This document shows, piece by piece, positions 1 through 10,232 of a stretch of 64,000 nucleotides of DNA (its first letter is position 1; the number at the start of each line of letters is the position of its first letter). The position numbers and the translations under genes are program-made. Below the pieces are notes generated by a model. That model saw only the letters and a program-made list of their open reading frames with translations. It ran no database searches and was not told the origin of the DNA. The stretch covers positions 1-64,000 of the forward strand of contig VKHL01000039.1 in the NCBI GenBank assembly GCA_015146655.1. Reading direction: 5' to 3'. Origin of the DNA: Ochromonas danica. Lineage: Eukaryota; Sar; Chrysophyceae; Chromulinales; Chromulinaceae.

Positions 1-77
1 ATAAATATTTAGTATGAGTAGATCATAATTAATTAAAGTGTTTCAGAATTTCTTTCAAGTTTTTGTTAACTTTTTGC
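1..77. repeat. Direct repeat, left copy (77 bp or longer)
   Basis: These 77 bases are identical to 2323-2399. The match begins at the first base of the window, so the left copy may extend beyond it; the two copies diverge from base 78 (matching 2400). It carries an AATAAA-like stretch (ATAAATATTT) at its start. The right copy lies about 105 bp after the stop of the gene between them, so I infer that the left copy is the 3' end of an upstream paralogue. Confidence 0.9.
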
Positions 78-243
78 GTTTTATACTTAAATGCGTTGTT
101 TTCTCTCTTAAGTTAAAGCATCAACCAGTTTGGGGATTTCGAAGTTTCGTGTAGCGGCACGAGAACCAAAAATGGCCACTGAGCTGGGCAGCTGCCTCTC
201 AATTTCTCAATTCCAGTAGAAAAATAATTTCTATCAAAATAAA

Positions 244-2217
244 ATGTTTTCTGCGCTCTCCTCCACCCTTTCTAGGGTCTTTGGGCGTTTCACACGGACA
301 CAAGCACAGACGGAGCCACAGACAGAGGCACAGGTAGAGGCACGAGCTGAAGCTATGGCCAAGCAACTGATGCGGGGATTTCCACGGGCACGGGGACAGG
401 AACAGGCGCGGGCACGGTCTAAGGCACAGCTGACAAAGATATTGACACGGCTACTGCTGCAGGCGCAAGAACAGGCAGGGGTAGTAGTAGAGGTTGAGGA
501 ACATATAGAGGTGCAGACAGAGGTGCAGATACAGGCGCGAGCACGAGCACGGGCGATGGCAGAGGAACTGGTTCTAGGACTTCCACGGACACACGGATGG
601 GCACGAGCACATGAACGGCTCGTAAAGACCTTGACACGGTTACTGGCGGAGGTACGAGTACAGGCACTGGAAGAGGAACAGGCATGGGTACGAGCAGAGG
701 CGCAGCAGGCACAGGCAGAGGAACAAGCGCGAGTAAGAGCTGAAGCTATGGCCAAGCAACTGATGCGGGCATTCCCGCGAACATGGGGGCGTGCACAGGC
801 ACAGGCACGAGCACGGTCTAAGGCACAGCTGGCAAAGGTATTGACAAGGCTACTGCTACAGGCACAAGAGCAAACAGGGGTAGTAGTAGAGTTTGAGGAA
901 CATATAGAGGTGCAGGCACGAGCACGAGCACGGGCAATGGCAGAGGAACTGGTACTAGGACTTCCACGAACACACGGATGGGCACGGGCACACGCGCAGC
1001 TGGTAGAAACGCTGACGCAGTTACTGGCGGTGGTACGAGTACAGGCACTGGAAGAGGAAGAGGAACACGCATGGGCTCAGGCAGAGGTAAAGGTAGAGGA
1101 GCAGACACGGGCGAGAGCACATGAACAGGTATGGGCACTAGCAGAGGCACAGATAGAGGTAGAGGAACTGGCACGAGCACAGGCAGAGGCATGGATACGA
1201 GCAGAGGCACAGCAGGTACAGGTAGAGAAACAGGCGGCACAAGCACAGGTGGTGCAGGCAACAACAGAGGAAAAGGAAAGGGCAGGACCGCCACAGGGAA
1301 AGGCGGCATCGGCACAGACGGAGGTAGAGGAACGTGCACGAGCTGAGGGAAAGGTAAAGGCAGAACCGACACAGCAAAAGGCAAAAACAGGACTGCCACA
1401 GGGAAAAGCAGTACCGATGCAGACGCAGGTAGAGGAGCGGGCACGAACAGAGGGAAAGGCAAAGAGAAAGGCAGCACCGGCACAGAATGTGCAACAACAA
1501 CACCACAAAGAGAAAAAGGAGTTATCAACTAACAATCCCCCTCAGAAAGAGAAGATGGCCAAACTACCCACAACTACAACTTCTGCTTCTTCTTCGCTAA
1601 CCTCACCTCCTCTATCAACAACCGCTGCTTACCACAGTGGTTTAGAAAATAGTTGCTTAGACCAAAGCTCTGACAATGATGATGATAATGATGATGATGA
1701 TCCGCAAACGAAGCTCGAAATGGAAATTGATTTTGCAATTAGAACCAGTGAAGGGTTTGATAGTCGAGCTCCACTGAAAAAGAAATGTAATATTCATGAA
1801 CTTGCAGTAACCCCTGCAGTGAGGAAGGCATGGAGACATTTCAACTCCTTGGAGAGAATCTCACTGGAGTCGTTTATTAAACGTAAACAGAATCGCTTCC
1901 GATTTGATTCACCTTGTGTGAGTTTAAAGTATCTTACTCCTTTCCAAGGGGCAAGTACACATCGTGTCTATGGTATTTTCAAATGTGGAAAATGTCAGAA
2001 CACATGGTCAAGTGCTAGTTCTTGGGCTAATAAATGGCAAAAATGTAAGAAATGTGAATCGAAATGTTATCCGCATGATCAAACTGCTTTAGCACGAAAG
2101 CCTCTACCTGATAATGAAGAACAAAGAAGAAGACCTCATGATGTTGATCGTTGTCAAAAATGTGCAGAATTGGGTAGAATATGTTCACCTATGTACTATT
2201 ATGATTCTCGTTTGTAA
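244..2217 (+). CDS. Repeat-rich protein with C-terminal ZAR1/3CxxC-type zinc module
   Basis: Single-exon gene for 657 residues, starting at the first in-frame ATG. Residues about 20-420 are almost only Ala, Arg, Gln, Glu, Val and Lys and look helical. They contain a duplicated block of about 131 residues (MAKQLMR...LTRLLLQAQEQ and MAEELVLGLPRTHGWARAH...LTRLL). Residues about 430-520 are low complexity and acidic. The last 100 residues are conserved in character: YGIFKCGKCQNTWSSASSWA, then CKKC, then a HDVDRCQKC ending shortly before the C-terminus. This CxxC spacing with FKCGKC and the late CxxC resembles the zinc-binding end of ZAR1/RTP-type 3CxxC proteins, which bind RNA or act in trafficking. 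The repeat region is richer in G+C than its flanks, so several other frames are open by composition only. Function is unknown; the zinc-module call is moderately sure. Confidence 0.72.
   Translation: MFSALSSTLSRVFGRFTRTQAQTEPQTEAQVEARAEAMAKQLMRGFPRARGQEQARARSKAQLTKILTRLLLQAQEQAGVVVEVEEHIEVQTEVQIQARARARAMAEELVLGLPRTHGWARAHERLVKTLTRLLAEVRVQALEEEQAWVRAEAQQAQAEEQARVRAEAMAKQLMRAFPRTWGRAQAQARARSKAQLAKVLTRLLLQAQEQTGVVVEFEEHIEVQARARARAMAEELVLGLPRTHGWARAHAQLVETLTQLLAVVRVQALEEEEEHAWAQAEVKVEEQTRARAHEQVWALAEAQIEVEELARAQAEAWIRAEAQQVQVEKQAAQAQVVQATTEEKERAGPPQGKAASAQTEVEERARAEGKVKAEPTQQKAKTGLPQGKAVPMQTQVEERARTEGKAKRKAAPAQNVQQQHHKEKKELSTNNPPQKEKMAKLPTTTTSASSSLTSPPLSTTAAYHSGLENSCLDQSSDNDDDNDDDDPQTKLEMEIDFAIRTSEGFDSRAPLKKKCNIHELAVTPAVRKAWRHFNSLERISLESFIKRKQNRFRFDSPCVSLKYLTPFQGASTHRVYGIFKCGKCQNTWSSASSWANKWQKCKKCESKCYPHDQTALARKPLPDNEEQRRRPHDVDRCQKCAELGRICSPMYYYDSRL
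346..1115 (+). repeat. In-frame tandem duplication, period 393 bp
   Basis: The stretch from 346 (GCTGAAGCTATGGCCAAGC) recurs from 739, a period of 393 bp or 131 codons. The second unit lacks about 8 codons (VQTEVQIQ) and then drifts. Each unit itself holds two diverged halves of about 65 residues built on MA(K/E)-(Q/E)-L...FPR...L(T)RLL. The period is a multiple of three, so the frame is kept. Confidence 0.85.
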
Positions 2218-2322
2218 TAATGGAGTTCTTCCATTTATTGTTTTCTATTCAAATTTCTATTCAAAGTAAGCAATGTATTATTATGTTATCCTTTGCTTAA
2301 GGAAGCTACAAATTGTGTTCTA

Positions 2323-2399
2323 ATAAATATTTAGTATGAGTAGATCATAATTAATTAAAGTGTTTCAGAATTTCTTTCAAGTTTTTGTTAACTTTTTGC
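2323..2399. repeat. Direct repeat, right copy (77 bp)
   Basis: Exact copy of 1-77, located 106 bp after the stop codon of the ZAR1-like gene and starting at a likely polyadenylation signal (AATAAATATT). It probably marks the 3' end of the transcript. Confidence 0.9.
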
Positions 2400-2834
2400 T
2401 ATTGGGTAGAAACACAAAGTCAATCTTCCAACACAATATAACAATTGTTGTTGCTAGCTGTTAAGAGTTGCTAGTTCCATTCAATCAATCTACAAGCACC
2501 AACACCAAGACTTCGATATGGTGGTACTGGCACTAACACTAACATGCATGACAATGACGCTGGCAACCCTGATGAAGATGATGATAGTGATTGTGGCGGA
2601 TTAATACCAGAGGGTTGACCAAGGCTGGTCACTCCATGACAACCAGATCATACCATCATATCGCTCTAGAAAACGGTTGTCAAGAGAATTCTCTATGATG
2701 TTCATAGAATAGTCAATAGTATGACACCACATGTCATTGATATTGCCATCTGATCATGATGAGGATTATTATACAAGAAACATACAAACACTACCACTAC
2801 CACTACAGTACATCAACTCCTATCCCTTTTCTTT
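2400..2834. other. Intergenic, with short coding-like stretches
   Basis: No convincing gene. Two short open stretches, near 2541-2618 and 2614-2712 in different frames, have protein-like composition (acidic, then Arg/Ser/Lys-rich), but neither has a recognisable family or an intact context. The rest is ACTACC-type low complexity at 2790-2820. Confidence 0.4.
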
Positions 2835-4400
2835 TTAACGACTTGCCACCAGATCTCGTCGAATAAGATAGTCATTTAATGCAGCGCGGAAGGCATTGAT
2901 AGTGGCCAAAGATCGACCTGGTCCCCCAGCAGCACGTTGAAAGATCTCCTCAAAGGTTTCCTCGTCCAGATGGAAGCCAATCCGTCGAAACAATTCCATG
3001 ATTTTCTCTCGAGGTCGAGGTTCATTCATGACAAGAGGTCCAATGGATAAGTCAGAGAAAGCAGGAGGGTTGACAAGGTCCTGGGCAGGGAGATCATCAC
3101 CATAGTTCTGACCATCTGCTAAAGATCGTTTAGCAAAAGTTGGAGCAGGAATATCACGTCGAATACTAGGACATCCATAGACACGATCCTATGTAATAAC
3201 CAAATACATTTTCATTTGGTTAGCTATTATTAGGACACGGGGTGAGGGTATTATTGCAATACGCGGTGAGGGTGGTGTGTGTGGGGGGGGTATCACTATC
3301 ACTCACTATCACTATCACTACTACTACCACTAGTAGCACTACAGTACCTGTACAGTAAGATTACGAAATCCAGGGAGAACAGATCGACCAAGATCTCGAT
3401 CAGGTAATTGATCTGCATCAGCATAGTTACCACGAATAACTTCCGCAGCACTCACTGTCTTCTTGCCTGATGGTTTACCATAGACACGACTCAACGCACT
3501 CCCTCCTCCTCCTCCTCCTCCTGCTGCTGCTCCTCCTCCTCCACCACCACCTCCACCACTGTTCTGTCCTAGATTCCTAGACTGACCTAGAATATGTCCC
3601 ATATTTCGAAAATCTTCTACTTCTTTCGGATTGACAACAGCAGTAGCAGTCAACGAGGAAGAGTCACAGAGCACATCGTGTATATTGGCTGAGACGCCAT
3701 TGAAGGCGATGGACTCGCCGCGACGACCAAATCGAATCTCTTCAGGGGGGGTCTTCCAGGTATATCCTCTTCGTCGTTGTTCTCCAGGGGCATAACTATG
3801 ATGAGATCGTTTGTAAAGTTCTCGTGCTAGTTCATCATCATATAGTTCAGAGGAGGCAGTAGTAGCAGGAGGAGGAGGTTGACGAGGGAAGATGAGGTCT
3901 TTAGCAGGCTCTAGACTTGTAGCAGATTTGATACCAAAGGCTTCTTGACCTACAGACCGTACAGCACAGTACAGTATCACAGCATATGATGGTCAGACCA
4001 GATAGTCAAAGTAACAGAAGGAGGAGGAGGAGGAGGAGTGTTTCCTACCTTGTGTGAACTTAAGAGGAAGAGCTACTTTCCTATCAGGACTACGTGCTAA
4101 AGGTTCTCTTTGTGTGTGATAATAGATCTTCTCTGACTTGATGAGATTCATTCTCTCAAGATCTGATAGCTTATGTTGATGAATGAGATCTCCTGCACCA
4201 TCTCGTCGTCCATCTTCTGTAATACCAAAGATCTTTTCTTCTAAGTGTAGACCTGGTAAATCATCTTTTATACCAAAATGTTGAAAACGTTGACCTGGAT
4301 CAAGATAAGCTGATCGACGATATTTACGCATTTGTGGTGGAGTGGAAGAACGTTCTTCAAAGGCTAGACATTGTTTTGTTAATTCTCCATTCCTTAACAT
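2835..4400 (-). CDS. EFHB: EFHB/CFAP21-like ciliary microtubule protein
   Basis: Three exons: 4400-4049, 3949-3348 and 3188-2835, with GT-AG introns of 99 and 159 bp; the join gives 435 residues. Family features are the FGI box near residue 40, the DGAGDLIH segment (RRDGAGDLIHQHK), the REPLARSPDRK box, SYAPGEQRRRGYTW and the repeated short DRVYGxPS / LVNPP-type motifs. In animals and Chlamydomonas (FAP21) this protein sits inside doublet microtubules of the cilium. The C-terminus (MNEPRPREKIMELFRRIGFHL...) occupies the place of the EF-hands, but the loop has AAGGPGRS where acidic ligands are expected, so Ca binding looks lost. At 435 residues it is about half the human length. A poly-Gly run (about residue 270) is species-specific. 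Family call is firm. Confidence 0.85.
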
Positions 4401-5089
4401 TTTTTTTTTTTGAATTTATTTTATTTTATTTATTTTTTGATTTAGTTGTCAAATCAACTGTCATCTCTCTTGTTGTTGCTGGTGCTGATGATGCACAGTC
4501 AGAGTGTGAAACCGCTGTGAACTTAACAACCGCCCCGTTTCCGGGATTGACCAAGTGAAAGGGGGAAGTGCCCAATGGGAAGTTAAACCTTCGCAACCAG
4601 CCAAAGTCATTCCCCCTTTTCACCCTGGTTTAACATGTCGAACCCCCGCTGTGACTGGAGAGTGAGTGAGCGAGTGAGTGAGTGAGTGAGTGAGAGTGTT
4701 CATGAGCTGTGGACACGTTTGCTTTGCCTTCTTCACCTTCTTTACGCCTTTTTGCTTCAAGGCCTTTCACCTTATTAACTAGTTAAGGAGTCTTCATTGT
4801 TCCTTATCCTAGAAGAAGTGAAAGAAAGAAAGAAGAAGAAGTTAAGAGCAAGAAAAACTGAATTGAAAATTAAAAAAGTTGTTCCAAAAAGTGAAAATCC
4901 TTCTTCATTCCTTCATATTATTAGATAGGAAAGATACCTTTCTTTCAGTTTGTTTTTATTTTCTATTTCTCTAACGAAAGAGAAAATAAAGGAAAGAATA
5001 ATAAAGAGAATATATAGGAAAGGGTTAGGAGGTATAAGAGAGTATTCCTAACATAGTAGTTGACTGACTATATATATAGTGGTAATAAG
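4401..5089. promoter_or_regulatory. Shared upstream region of EFHB (-) and CCT gene (+)
   Basis: This 689-bp divergent region has a T/A-rich tract at 4401-4440, a GC-richer core (4510-4620) with ACCGCCCCGTTTCCGGGA-like sequence, a (GAGT)n microsatellite at 4662-4694 and a purine-rich AGAA/GAAA stretch to the CCT start. No gene is supported here. Confidence 0.5.
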
Positions 5090-7863
5090 ATGGAGAATGA
5101 TACTTTCGTTAGTTTCATTTCCTCTTTTCTCTTAGAACCACCACCTGAACCACGAGAGCATCCAGGAGGAAGTAAAGTTGATCTCTCTCCTCCTCTTCAT
5201 CATCATCATCATAATCATCATAATCATAATCCTCATCATCTAGAAGAGGAAGAAGAAGAAGAAGAGGATACTGCTATTATTGGGGTTGATAACTTTGTTG
5301 AAGGTACTCACTTCCTCCTCCTACATACATACACTTACCTTACACACTGTCTCCCTCCTATTGACTAATGACTGACTGACTCTCTGTCTGTATAACTGTC
5401 TTTCTCTTTGTCTGTCTCTGTCTGTCTCCCACCTATTGACTACCTTGTCCACCTGTTTGACTCTCTCTCTGTCTGACTACCCACCTGTCTCTCTTTCCCT
5501 CACTCATGTATGACTTATGGCCTCTCTGATCTATGGCTATACTGTTACTTTCTCTTCTCTTTAGTTCCTTTCTCCCATGATGTCCACCTCGTGGCATTAC
5601 GTGATCGTGCCTTTAGTTGGGATGTTAGCTTAGAGAATGACAAGTTCCTTCCTGACCAATTACTAGGAGGACTTGTTACACATGATCACAATCATCATGT
5701 TACTACCACTGCTACTACCTCCTCTTCCTCCTCCTCAAAAAACACCTCCTTTTATCGTCCTAAAGTCTTCACAGGCAAAGAAGATCATCAAACAGTTCAT
5801 AGTCATAATAACAACAATCACAATAATAACAATAGCCATGTCATAAGTGAGAGCTTTTTGAAATTGGAACATGATCATGATCTAGTTCATGATATGGTAC
5901 ATGATGATCATTTCCTATTGGATGGTGAAGGAGAACTCTTCGCGGATGATGATTTACTACCTTCAGACTATCCGTTATCATCTTATGAAGGAGGAGCAGG
6001 GGGTAGTAGCGGCAGTGGTGCAGACATGCCCGTTAGTAGTAATGCTGGTGGTAATACTCGTGCTAGACCACGTATTCGTCTGTCATTGAAGGCAGAGAGT
6101 CAAAGCCCTGCCCCCACGACTAATTCAACAGAACGCAATCGAACAGGTGGAAACAGTCGGAAGAGGACCTATTCAGATCAGAATAATAAAGGTGGCAATA
6201 CGAAGAAAGAAGGTAGCAACGCAACGGGTAGTTCTGGAGGTAACAATGGTGGTGGTAATAATAGTGGAAATAAGAGCTCTAATAATCGAAATCGAGGAAG
6301 TGGAGGAGGAGGAGCTGCCAATAACAACTCGAATAACAACTCTATTATGGAAGGAAGTAATGGCAGTGCAGTGATGGAGTCAGGATCGCCCAGTCTTCAT
6401 CACACACAGTCTATAGGACAACTTTCTTCTCTCTCCCAGCCACAACAACAAGCGCTACAGCAGCAGCAACAACAACAAGTACAGCCACCTACGCTATTAC
6501 AACCCAATCAAGTCAGTCTTCAGCAAATGGCGGGTCTTGCCTCAGGTGCAGGAGGATCAGGTACAACGTTCACCTATCCAGAGCTTGCCTACCAATCCTC
6601 AGGCGCTGCTATGACTGCAGGGAGTAGTTCTTCTATGGGTGCGTTAGGAAGCAACCCAGCACTTTTGTTACCTGGTACTATGGGATCGATGCAATCGTCT
6701 ATCATATCATTAGCAGGGACAATGGGTGGTAATGATCGACGTGTTGGAGCGTATACGATTGAAGAACGACGATTAAAGATCGAGAAGTTCCGTGAACGTA
6801 AACGTCAACGTATATGGCGGAAGCAGATCAAATATGACTGTAGGAAGCGTTTAGCTGATACAAGACCAAGGTAAGACATGTCGTAGCTACTCACTCATTC
6901 GACTGCCATCTAATGTGTGTTACACCACCACACTCCTTCTCTTCGTCATTCAGAGTGAAAGGTCGTTTTGTATCTCGTAAGAAGCTGAATGCAGAAGGTG
7001 GAGGAGGCGGAGAAGATGGAAATAATGATGGGTCAGGTGATGAAGATGATGAAGGTAATGGTGGCAATAGAGACAATAACAATGAGGATGAAGAAGGAGG
7101 TGGAGATACTATTGCCAAGGATCTTCTTGGTCACTCTCTGCCATTGAATAGAGAGACAAGTGTTGGTATGGAGAGTGTTGCAAGCTCAACGAACTATCCT
7201 GTCGGTACATCCCTAAGCACAAGTTACAATCTATTAAATTCAACGAGTCAAGCCTCGTCTTCAGGTGCACTACCTGGGACAGGTTTAAATCGACCACCTC
7301 ATACACTTGCTTCAATACCAAATGCGCCTTCTTCATCGATGATTGCTAATACAGTGAGTGGGTCGATGGTAGGAGCAGGTAGTAGTGGGAGTGGTGGATT
7401 TGCTAGTATTGTGTCTGGCCCGAGCATACTAGCAACAGCTTTGACAACAGGGCTAGTTCCCAGTATGTCTGCTACCGTAGCTCCAGGCATTACAACCACC
7501 ACGTTAACTCTGCCTGCTTTAACTGTCCCTTCTTCTGTAAATGTTGGGATGGGGATAGGGGTAGGCAGTTCGCTAAATGTGGGCACTGCTTCGTCTTCTT
7601 CCATGGGAATAGTGGGAGGAGTGAGCAATGGCCAGCTTCCCTCTATTAGTGGAGCAACAGTTTCTAGTAGTCCGCTTTATTCCAATGGCACCTTAGCAGG
7701 TCAACAATCATTTAATGGTGCCGTGCCTCCTAATCTTATGAACACTGCACTCTATACCAGTACAGCAGACCATAATAACAATGTACATCCTCACATCAGT
7801 ACATCCTCTTCGTTGTCATTAACATCATCCACCACCACATCTACTACTACTGTGATGAAGTGA
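5090..7863 (+). CDS. CCT-motif transcriptional regulator
   Basis: Three exons: 5090-5303, 5565-6870 and 6954-7863; introns of 261 and 83 bp; 809 residues. I start at ATG 5090 (MENDTF), the first ATG in frame. The only recognisable domain is a CCT motif (CONSTANS, CO-like, TOC1) near residues 475-525: IEERRLKIEKFRERKRQRIW, then KYDCRKRLADTRPRVKGRF. It is split by intron 2 inside an Arg codon. CCT motifs carry nuclear import and DNA or NF-Y contacts in plants and algae. There is no B-box or response-regulator domain. The rest is low complexity: His/Glu-rich N-terminus, Asn/Gly/Ser-rich middle, Gln run, and Ser/Thr/Gly/Val-rich tail. An upstream segment, VHLVALRDRAFSWDVSLEND, looks ordered and may be a second conserved box. 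Targets are unknown. Confidence 0.85.
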
Positions 7864-8416
7864 TAATAGGATTATGATGGTGGTGGTTATGATGATGATC
7901 AGTGATTAGTGATTGTCATGCTTTGATAGGATAGAAATTGTCTGTTGTGAAGGACAGCGATTAGTTTGCATAGTGCGAAGTATAGTTTGTTGTGTTGTGT
8001 AGTTGTGTTAGACGTTATTCCCTCTTCCCCTTGCCATACGTCCCCTACCTCTCATTGCCTACCTTCATCCCCTCACCTGTTCCATACGTAAACCCATGTC
8101 ATAATCCTAATAGTTTTGTTGTTCTCTCCTCCACCCTCCATGTGATACTGGGAGACAGGGTGCGTTCATTCTTCCACTCAAAACGATGTCTACAACAATA
8201 ATGACAATGACAACTACTTCCTAACGCTTCTTCGCTATTCCAAGGCAAGCAAACTGTTTCTAGAAATGGTGGATGAAAAGACAAGAAGAGAAATTGAGTT
8301 TTCTCTGTTTAGCTAGACATGGATCAACCTGATTATGATTATGGTTGTCATCTTTGTTCATGTTACTGTCTTATCATCATCTACTACCTGGTCCAATCCT
8401 CGGCTTCTTCTTCACC
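7864..8416. other. Convergent intergenic region, no gene seen
   Basis: 553 bp between the stops of the CCT gene and CDC37. It starts with GATGATG/GGTGGT simple sequence and holds only short chance open frames. It should contain both 3' UTRs. Confidence 0.6.
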
Positions 8417-9880
8417 TCATGTCGATGTGTTTCCTTCAATTTGGTCAGCATCATCTTGGCCTTCTTCTGCTTCATCAGGCTGGGAGTCATCAAAGACAGT
8501 AGGATCTTTGGCTACCCAAAGGCCTGAATCCACACACTGTTTCATGTAGAACTTGGCATCCTTGGGGTCCATCTCTCCTAAGACCTTGTGCAATTGACTA
8601 ATATCCTGAGATTCAAATGCATCTCTCATAGTCTTTGGCAAAGACTTGAGTACTGTAATGGGATTCAATCCACCAGGACCAAGTTGGACAGATGACTCTT
8701 CGTATTCTTCTTCTTCTTCCTCTTCACCTGCTTGAATGCGAGCAGCTCGTTCAGCATCCATTTCTTTCCGCTTTTCCACAGCTCTCTTTTGAATCTTAAT
8801 AATGAAATCCTCAACAGCAGCAAGGAAACCTTGTAAATACTCCTTCTCTCCAATACGACGGAAGAAAGGCAAAATGACATCACGAGGATCTCTTTTCATG
8901 GATAGTCCTAATTCTTGGATATGAGTTAAGATTTGTGATTGTCTACAATCTAACTTCATTCTCTTATGTTTGCCATTCATCTCATCTTCTAAACAAGAAA
9001 GAAGAATATAAGATTGAGCATGTTCATGAAGAAGGATATCACAATGTTTGAAAAGGTATTCCTTGGTAGCTTCTAAATCTTGAATCTCACAGTATGCTTC
9101 CAATATCTTCTCATGTTTAATACAGAAATCATTGTAAGATATCACTGCCATACGTTGACGCTGAATATTTGCAGCAGGTTCTACACCACGATTAACCGTC
9201 ACTTCTGTGGTAGTAGCACTACTACTTCCAGTAGCAGGTGGTGGTAATGCTGGTCCTGCAACAACAGGAGGGGAAGGAGGACTAGCAACAGCAGCAACAG
9301 GTTTAGACGACACAGTGGTGTTGGTCTTCACAGTGGTAGTAGTACTAGTAGTAGATAAAGGTGGTTGAGGTAAAGCAGCTGCTGCTTCACTTGCAAGAAC
9401 AGCCTGAGCTGTTGGACTAGTAGTCAAGTCAACAGCAGCCAGTGAGGCTTCATCTGACTTGAGAGGAGCAGATGTGATCTTATTCACTACTGTCTTCTCT
9501 TCTTTGACACGACAGATATTATCAATTGTCCATTTCCTCTTCTCTTGAATCTCTGCAATACGTGCATTACGATTTGTAATCGCCGTTTGTATTTCTTTTA
9601 ATTCAATTTCTAATGCTTCAGTATCAACAAAATCAGCATCTTCTCCTTCTCCTGATTTCACTCCTTTTATACGAGCTTCAATTAACTTCACTCTTGCTTC
9701 ATCTTCTATATTCTTTGTATTATATTCACGTATTTCTTCATCTTCACGTGCTTCACGTTCTAATCGTGTACGATGTTTTAAACGAAACCAAGATTCTTTA
9801 TCAATATTAGGATGAAGATCACTTTCATCATCTGATAGTTCAATATTATCCCATTTACTATAATCAAACGATTTTGCCAT
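8417..9880 (-). CDS. CDC37: CDC37, Hsp90 kinase co-chaperone
   Basis: Intronless, 487 residues. The N-terminus MAKSFDYSKWDNIELSDDES matches the CDC37 signature: the FDYSKWD block followed by ELSDDESD, where the Ser before DDE is the CK2 site that activates CDC37 in yeast and animals. HPNID and a charged kinase-binding coiled region follow (about 25-120). A Ser/Thr/Pro/Ala-rich linker (about 150-230) is longer than in most relatives. The Hsp90-binding domain (about 240-380: ISYNDFCIKHEKILEAYCEI...) and the C-terminal helical domain (DPKDAKFYMKQCVDSGLWV) are present. CDC37 loads client kinases onto Hsp90 in the cytosol; the LAMMER kinase in this window could be a client, but nothing here shows it. 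Confidence 0.93.
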   Translation of the reverse strand: MAKSFDYSKWDNIELSDDESDLHPNIDKESWFRLKHRTRLEREAREDEEIREYNTKNIEDEARVKLIEARIKGVKSGEGEDADFVDTEALEIELKEIQTAITNRNARIAEIQEKRKWTIDNICRVKEEKTVVNKITSAPLKSDEASLAAVDLTTSPTAQAVLASEAAAALPQPPLSTTSTTTTVKTNTTVSSKPVAAVASPPSPPVVAGPALPPPATGSSSATTTEVTVNRGVEPAANIQRQRMAVISYNDFCIKHEKILEAYCEIQDLEATKEYLFKHCDILLHEHAQSYILLSCLEDEMNGKHKRMKLDCRQSQILTHIQELGLSMKRDPRDVILPFFRRIGEKEYLQGFLAAVEDFIIKIQKRAVEKRKEMDAERAARIQAGEEEEEEEYEESSVQLGPGGLNPITVLKSLPKTMRDAFESQDISQLHKVLGEMDPKDAKFYMKQCVDSGLWVAKDPTVFDDSQPDEAEEGQDDADQIEGNTST

Positions 9881-10232
9881 TTTCTCTTCTTCTTCTTCTT
9901 TTCTAATTTCTTTCCTTCAGGGGAATGTTTTGCTTTGATTTGCTTTGCTTTGGTTTGGTTTTTCTGGAATCATCTCCAAACAAGTGTTAATCGTTATTAT
10001 TGTTTTGCGTGTGGAATATATGAGTCAAAAATCGCGTGGTGCTGGATTTCGTGTGGAAAAGAAGACTTTCATTACTGGGAAAGGTGAGATTTGAATATGC
10101 TGTGTGGTGGGTGGGTTGAATGGAATTGCACAAGAACAACAGCAACAACAACAACAACACAGACAGGCTGACAGGAACATTGGGAAATCCATTTTGATAG
10201 CATTTTGAACAGATATAGCATAAATAAACAAT
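9881..10232. promoter_or_regulatory. Divergent promoter region CDC37 / PRPP synthetase
   Basis: 352 bp between two opposite starts. It contains a TTTGCTTTG direct repeat (9940-9960), a TTATTATTGTTTTGCGTG element (9994-10011) that resembles elements at 49684 and upstream of the demethylase gene, and a CAACAA run at 10137-10157. Confidence 0.45.

Noticed and set aside
419-1535. Long open frames opposite and beside the ZAR1-like gene
   Set aside because: They follow from the GCA/ACA/GAG-biased repeat composition; proteins are runs of Pro/Val/Leu or Cys/Ala with no domain.
4630-4660. tRNA-like TCGAACCCCC box
   Set aside because: No acceptor or D-arm pairs around it on either strand.
10025-10231. 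Cys-rich open frame in the CDC37/PRPP gap
   Set aside because: Poly-Cys comes from a CAACAA run; it lies within a divergent promoter.
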